Positions 60,092 through 64,000 of a stretch of 64,000 nt of DNA are shown piece by piece. The stretch's first letter is position 1, and the number at the start of each line of letters is the position of its first letter. Both the position numbers and the translations under genes were made by a program. The stretch is from CBDCFV01 sp965203835 (GTDB lineage Bacteria > Chloroflexota > Dehalococcoidia > Lucifugimonadales > UBA3495). The DNA is taken from NCBI GenBank assembly GCA_965203835.1, contig OZ241919.1:62001-126000 (forward strand), given 5' to 3'. The notes beneath the pieces were generated by a model, which had not been told where the DNA came from, did no database searches, and saw only the letters and a list, made by a program, of their open reading frames with translations.

Positions 60092-61126
60092 ATGACCACC
60101 ATCAACACAATTGAAGACTTAGTCCGGCTACTGGACGAGAAACCCGAGTGGGCCGAGGCGCTACGTTCCCGGTTGCTGACTCGCGAACTGATCGAACTGC
60201 CCGGCAAGTTTGAAACCTTCAGGGCGGAAATGACCCAAGCCATGTCTGACTTGGCCCGTGTCCTGACGGCAACTAATGAACGGCTTGACCAAGCTGAAGA
60301 GGACCGGCGGGACCTGCGACAGACCGTTATAGACCTGGCCCAGACCGTCAAGGGCTTGGCTGATGCCCAAGTGGAAACAAACCGGCGGCTTGACCAAGCT
60401 GAAGAGGACCGGCGAGACCTGCGCCAGGTCGTGCGGGGCTTGGCTGATGCCCAAGTAGAAACAAATCGGCGGCTTGACCAAGCTGAAGAGGACCGGCGAG
60501 ACCTGCGCCAGGTCGTGCGGGGCTTGGCTGATGCCCAAGTGGAAACAAACCGGCGGCTTGACAGAGTAGAAGGTAACGTTCAGGGGCTTAGGTCCGAGTT
60601 AAACGGGCTTCAATCTGAGGTCAATGGGCTTAGGTCCGAGTTCAGTGGGCTTCAATCTGAGGTCAATGGGCTTAGGTCCGAGTTCAATGGGCTTCGTGAC
60701 GATTTCGGTCCGGTAAAGGCTGCTCATGTTCGGAACGCCGCGCTACGAGAAGTCGCCGACATTGTCAGGTCGATCGGGTGCACCTTGGTTAGGGTGCTTG
60801 GACCGGAGGAAGTTTATGACTTGCATCGAGACAAGGACACCAGCGGTATTTCCAGCGATCAATTGAAGAGCTTCAGGTATGGCGACCTTATCATAGAAGC
60901 AACGGACATCAACGGCTCCGCCTGCTACCTCGCCGTAGAGGTGTCTTACACCGTCGACAAGAGAGACACATCCAGGTCGGTCCGCAATGCCGCGTTCTTG
61001 ACCAAATTCACCGGCAGGCCGGCTTTTGCCGGAGTCGCAGGCGTGCGTTTCGACGACGAGATCGCGTCCAGCGGTGATGGCGTTTTCCTGTACCAAGTGT
61101 ATTCAAGGAACTTGGAAGTAGACTAG
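60092..61126 (+). CDS. coiled-coil repeat protein with nuclease-like C-terminal domain (paralogue)
   Basis: This 344-residue protein repeats the layout of the gene at 14349. Residues 1-45 (IEDLVRLLDEKPEWAEALRS) are close to its N-terminus. Residues 64-158 are repeats of 28 residues (RLDQAEEDRRDLRQVVRGLA and DAQVETNR), then three of 14 residues (GLRSEFNGLQSEVN). The C-terminal domain has YGDLIIEA (Asp265) and LAVEVSYTVDKRD (Glu283, Ser285). The predicted structure is helical head, coiled-coil rod and PD-(D/E)XK-like tail with Lys replaced by Ser. ATG 60092 is used. The function is unknown. Confidence 0.7.
   Translation: MTTINTIEDLVRLLDEKPEWAEALRSRLLTRELIELPGKFETFRAEMTQAMSDLARVLTATNERLDQAEEDRRDLRQTVIDLAQTVKGLADAQVETNRRLDQAEEDRRDLRQVVRGLADAQVETNRRLDQAEEDRRDLRQVVRGLADAQVETNRRLDRVEGNVQGLRSELNGLQSEVNGLRSEFSGLQSEVNGLRSEFNGLRDDFGPVKAAHVRNAALREVADIVRSIGCTLVRVLGPEEVYDLHRDKDTSGISSDQLKSFRYGDLIIEATDINGSACYLAVEVSYTVDKRDTSRSVRNAAFLTKFTGRPAFAGVAGVRFDDEIASSGDGVFLYQVYSRNLEVD
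60281..60709 (+). repeat. tandem repeats of 84 bp and 42 bp in the second coiled-coil gene
   Basis: One 105-bp and two 84-bp copies (60281-60553) differ at only a few bases; the first has a 21-bp extra piece. Three 42-bp units follow (60584-60709). All lengths are multiples of 21 bp, that is, of one heptad. Confidence 0.85.
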
Positions 61127-61243
61127 CCTCGTCCGAATAGAGCACAGTTTACATCATCCTAAGGAATTGGTACGCTCTATCGTGGCGGACGAACCCTCAG
61201 CCAACGTCCGCTACCCGGCAACTTTGGACCAAGGGAGAACCCA

Positions 61244-62563
61244 GTGGCCCGCTCTTTGCCCTATGCCGACATGGACAAAATCCTCTCGCTATCCAAGCGG
61301 AGGGGGTTCATCTTCCAGAGCAGCGAGATTTACGGCGGTCTCGGCTCTACTTGGGATTACGGCCCTTTGGGAGTCGAACTGAAGCGCCACGTCAAAGAGG
61401 CTTGGTGGCGCTCAGTCGTCCTGGAACGGGACGACATGGTGGGCTTGGACGCGGCTATCCTGATGCACCCCCAAGCGTGGGTAGCGAGCGGACACGTTGA
61501 GAATTTCAGCGACCCCATGGCGGAATGCACCGATTGCAATCGCCGATTCCGCACCGACGACATCGACTCGTCAAACTGCCCGGAGTGCGGCGGAAATCTC
61601 ACAGATCCCAGGCGTTTCAACCTGATGTTTCGCACCTTCATGGGGCCTGTCGAGGACACCGCCAGCGAGGTATTCCTGAGGCCCGAGACCGCTCAGGGCA
61701 TTTTTGTCAACTTCTCCAACGTCGTTACCGCAAGCCGCAAAAAGCTGCCCTTCGGCATCGCTCAAGTTGGCAAGTCATTCCGCAACGAGATAACCCCCGG
61801 TAACTTCACCTTCCGTACCCGCGAGTTCGAGCAGATGGAGGTGGAGTACTTCGTCAAGCCGGGCGATGACGAAAAGTGGCTTGACCAGTGGGTCCAGGAC
61901 CGCCTCGAGTGGTACGTTTCCTACGGCATACGCCGGGAAAACCTGCGGCTCCGGCGCCACGCCTCCGACGAGTTGGCCCACTACGCCAAGGACTGTTACG
62001 ACATCGAGTACCGGTTCCCTTGGGGCTGGGCCGAACTGGAAGGCATCGCCGACCGCACCGACTACGACCTGCGCCAGCACGCCCAGACCAGCGGCCAGGA
62101 CTTGACCTACTTCGACGACGAGGCTCAGAGTCGGTACTACCCCTATGTGGTGGAACCGTCCGGCGGCTTGGACAGAGGAGTGTTGGCCTTCTGGCTGGAC
62201 TCCTACGATGAGGAACCCGACGGTAATACAGTCCGCGTGGTGCTGAGGCTCCACCGTAAGCTCGCCCCGGTCACCGTGGCGGTGCTGCCCCTTAGCCGCA
62301 ACGCCAGGCTGGCGCCAGCCGCCCAGGAAGTCCACGCTCAACTGCGACGCCACTTCACGGTCCAGTATGACGACGCTCAGAGTATTGGCCGCCGCTACCG
62401 GCGGCAGGACGAAATCGGCACTCCTTACTGCGTCACCGTGGATTTCGACTCCCTCGACGATCACCGCGTCACCATCCGCAACCGCGACACCATGCACCAG
62501 ATACGTATACCCATCGCCGACCTCGTCGGCATCCTCCGGGACAAGGTAGACCACGGATGGTAG
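61244..62563 (+). CDS. glyS: glycyl-tRNA synthetase, alpha2 type
   Basis: This 439-residue class II synthetase is the single-chain form. Motif 1 includes SSEIYGGLGSTWDYGPLGVE. There is a CxxC pair (TDCNRRFR, NCPECGGNL). Motif 2 is SFRNEITPGNFTFRTREFEQ with MEVEYFVKPGDDE. Motif 3 is VVEPSGGLDRGVLAFWLDSY. The anticodon domain has APVTVAVLPLSRNARLAPAA. The start is GTG 61244 with GGGAG upstream. The gap before it (61127-61243) shows no T-box. Confidence 0.95.
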   Translation: MARSLPYADMDKILSLSKRRGFIFQSSEIYGGLGSTWDYGPLGVELKRHVKEAWWRSVVLERDDMVGLDAAILMHPQAWVASGHVENFSDPMAECTDCNRRFRTDDIDSSNCPECGGNLTDPRRFNLMFRTFMGPVEDTASEVFLRPETAQGIFVNFSNVVTASRKKLPFGIAQVGKSFRNEITPGNFTFRTREFEQMEVEYFVKPGDDEKWLDQWVQDRLEWYVSYGIRRENLRLRRHASDELAHYAKDCYDIEYRFPWGWAELEGIADRTDYDLRQHAQTSGQDLTYFDDEAQSRYYPYVVEPSGGLDRGVLAFWLDSYDEEPDGNTVRVVLRLHRKLAPVTVAVLPLSRNARLAPAAQEVHAQLRRHFTVQYDDAQSIGRRYRRQDEIGTPYCVTVDFDSLDDHRVTIRNRDTMHQIRIPIADLVGILRDKVDHGW

Positions 62564-62573
62564 AAGCCTGGCA

Positions 62574-62996
62574 ATGACGACCGGACGAAACAACCAAGCC
62601 CACCGTTACATCAGGACCATCCAGCGGGCCATGTCCAAGCTGGAAGATCTGATACGTGAAAACGAGGCCCATCTCCCCGAGCCGCGTCCCCAGGACCCCC
62701 GGAGCGAGTTGCTGGAGCAGATTCACCTGGCGGGGGCCATGGAACAACTGGTGTTGTTCCGTCTGTTAGACCAACGTGGTATGAGCCACACCTGGATAGG
62801 CTCTCAAGTGGCGTCCGAGTACCTGGATACCTGGCAGGCCGCTGACGGCCGTACCTTCTACCGGGTCACTCCCAGGGCCGTCAAGGACCTGCTGCTGGGT
62901 CAACTGGCCTCCGCCGCCACCTATGCTTCGCTGTCCGATTCGGCCTTCGCCGACGACTGGCAGAGCGAAGAGGACTCGGGCTATGACCGCCTATGA
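62574..62996 (+). CDS. unknown small protein, possible antitoxin
   Basis: This 140-residue helical protein is not recognised. It contains SKLEDLIRENEAHLPEP, LEQIHLAGAMEQLVLFRLLD and TWQAADGRTFYRVTPRAVKD. It overlaps the MazF-like gene by 14 bases and lies immediately upstream of it, the usual place of an antitoxin. It shows no AbrB or MazE motif. It may instead be a DNA-binding or glycyl-tRNA synthetase-linked protein. Confidence 0.45.
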   Translation: MTTGRNNQAHRYIRTIQRAMSKLEDLIRENEAHLPEPRPQDPRSELLEQIHLAGAMEQLVLFRLLDQRGMSHTWIGSQVASEYLDTWQAADGRTFYRVTPRAVKDLLLGQLASAATYASLSDSAFADDWQSEEDSGYDRL

Positions 62997-63345
62997 ACCC
63001 GGCGACGTGGTGCTGGTGCCATACCCCTTCGGTGAACGAGCCGGGGGCAGAAAGCGTCCTGCATTGGTCGTCAGCGGCCCACCCTATAACGAAGATACCG
63101 GAGAATTGATCATAGCCCAGATCACCGGCCGCATACCCGACGAGGAGCGAGTCGGAGATTGCTTGATCGAGCATTGGAAGGAGGCCAGCCTGCTCCGTCC
63201 CTCCTTGGTGCGAGCGCGCTTGGCGACCTTGAAAACGGAGTTGGTGCTGCGCCGTTTGGGAAAGTTGAACAACGAGGACTTCCGCAACGTCCAGTCCGCC
63301 TTGATAGAGACCTTCCCCTCGCAGGAGCCCGCCGATGTCCAGTAA
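62983..63345 (+). CDS. MazF/PemK-like endoribonuclease toxin
   Basis: This 120-residue protein has the PemK/MazF beginning YEPGDVVLVPYPFGERAGGR, followed by KRPALVVSGP and IIAQITGR. The end (LVLRRLGKLNNEDFRNVQSA) is typical of the family. These toxins cut mRNA at short sites. ATG 62983 has GAGGA eight bases upstream and lies inside the end of the preceding gene, so translation is coupled; the birA gene then overlaps its stop. The pair may be a toxin-antitoxin module that was inserted before birA. Confidence 0.75.
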   Translation: MTAYEPGDVVLVPYPFGERAGGRKRPALVVSGPPYNEDTGELIIAQITGRIPDEERVGDCLIEHWKEASLLRPSLVRARLATLKTELVLRRLGKLNNEDFRNVQSALIETFPSQEPADVQ

Positions 63346-64000
63346 TCCGGTTTCGGCGGCCCTGCGCGACGGCCTATTCACCCGCTTGGTGGGCCGGCGT
63401 ATCCTGTACTACAAGGAACTCTCTTCCACTATGGACGAGGCCTCCCGCTTGGCCGAAGCCGGTACGGAGGAAGGCACGGTGGTCATCACCGAAAGGCAGA
63501 CCGCCGGGCGCGGACGGTTTGGCCGCAACTGGGTTTCCCCCGAGGGGAACCTTTACTTTTCCGTGGTGTTCCGCCCTTCTCACACGATTTTGCCGTTGTT
63601 GACCATGGTCTCCGGCGTCGCAGTGGCTCGCGCCATTCGCAAGGTCACCGGCCTCTCTCCCGCGATCAAGTGGCCCAATGACGTGTTGGTGGACGGCAAA
63701 AAGGTCTCTGGAATCCTGGTCGAAGCGGTAGCCGAGGGCGCATCAGTGCGCTACGCCGTGGTGGGGATTGGCGTCAACATAAAGCTAGAGTCCCCGGAGA
63801 TCGAAGCTCTTGGCGGACTGGCCAACGGCTTGGAAAACGCCGCGGGCCGGCCTGTCGCCAAGGACGCTGTTCTGCGGCGACTGCTCCTGGAGCTGGACAA
63901 CCTTTACCTCCAAGCAAACTCTGGAAAAGCCCCGCTGGACGAATGGCGAGGCCTCCTTCAGACCCTGGGTCGTCGGGTCACTGTATCCTGGCGGGAAGAG
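63335..64000 (+). CDS. birA: biotin-[acetyl-CoA carboxylase] ligase, 3' partial
   Basis: ATG 63335 overlaps the toxin stop by 11 bases and the frame is open to the end of the window (222 codons). The protein shows YYKELSSTMDEASRLAEAG, the biotin loop TAGRGRFGRNWVSPEGNLYF, IKWPNDVLVDGKKVSGILVE and VVGIGVNIKLESPE, all typical of the catalytic domain. It attaches biotin to carboxylase subunits. There is no N-terminal helix-turn-helix, so it is the non-repressor type. The C-terminal SH3-like part begins near LGRRVTVSW. Confidence 0.93.
   Translation, partial: MSSNPVSAALRDGLFTRLVGRRILYYKELSSTMDEASRLAEAGTEEGTVVITERQTAGRGRFGRNWVSPEGNLYFSVVFRPSHTILPLLTMVSGVAVARAIRKVTGLSPAIKWPNDVLVDGKKVSGILVEAVAEGASVRYAVVGIGVNIKLESPEIEALGGLANGLENAAGRPVAKDAVLRRLLLELDNLYLQANSGKAPLDEWRGLLQTLGRRVTVSWREE

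Noticed and set aside
61127..61243. T-box leader before glyS
   Set aside because: No T-box sequence (TGGNACCGCG) or terminator hairpin is visible.

Overview
The window looks like chromosomal DNA of a GC-rich bacterium, most likely a Chloroflexota of the Dehalococcoidia/SAR202 kind. This is inferred from the mix of amidohydrolases, flavin-dependent oxidoreductases, acyl-CoA dehydrogenases and a fused EtfB-EtfA, from CobN paired with a ChlI/D-type chelatase, and from the rplQ-truA-rplM-rpsI order. No rRNA or tRNA gene and no CRISPR array was recognised. The only sign of mobile DNA is a small family of palindromic intergenic repeats.

Left part (1-7.1 kb): an accessory zone. It holds the end of a DpnII/MboI-type nuclease gene, a membrane protein with a HEPN-like RNxxxH tail, two cyclic-amide/amidohydrolase enzymes, an asparaginase-like protein with an altered catalytic motif, and two HEPN/PaREP1-like genes, one of which carries an amber stop. 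From 14.3 to 7.0 kb on the minus strand runs one likely catabolic operon: two acyl-CoA dehydrogenases, a YHS protein, an epimerase, an alpha/beta hydrolase, a luciferase-like monooxygenase and an amidohydrolase. It has a good promoter and ends at a bidirectional terminator. Next come a coiled-coil protein built from nine 42-bp repeats, the fused electron transfer flavoprotein and pncB.

Middle part: 18.8-24.1 kb (+) is a SAM-cycle operon (mtnA, mtnP, rhodanese, ahcY, metK) behind a SAM-I riboswitch with its own promoter and terminator. It is followed by a gene that appears to encode a deiodinase-like selenoprotein read through an in-frame UGA, then by a phosphohexomutase. From 47.2 down to 26.4 kb (-) lies a long str-S10-spc-alpha-L13 ribosomal supercluster from rpsL to rpsI, with fusA, secY, adk, map, infA, rpoA and truA but no tuf. 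Several of these proteins carry unusual acidic tails.

Right part: an ATPase + DUF4276 (TOPRIM-like) pair resembles an anti-phage cassette. It is followed by a cobalamin/cobalt region: cbiE, cobN, a Cu/Zn-SOD lipoprotein, a small protein of unknown function, a cobalamin riboswitch, cbtB, cbtA, a ChlI/D fusion and a Met-rich DM13 protein. A second member of the coiled-coil/nuclease-like family, glyS, a MazF-like toxin pair and the start of birA complete the window. The most notable items are the selenoprotein, the repeat-built coiled-coil pair with a shared D...EVS motif, the in-frame palindromic insertion in cobN, and the nonsense-interrupted HEPN gene.
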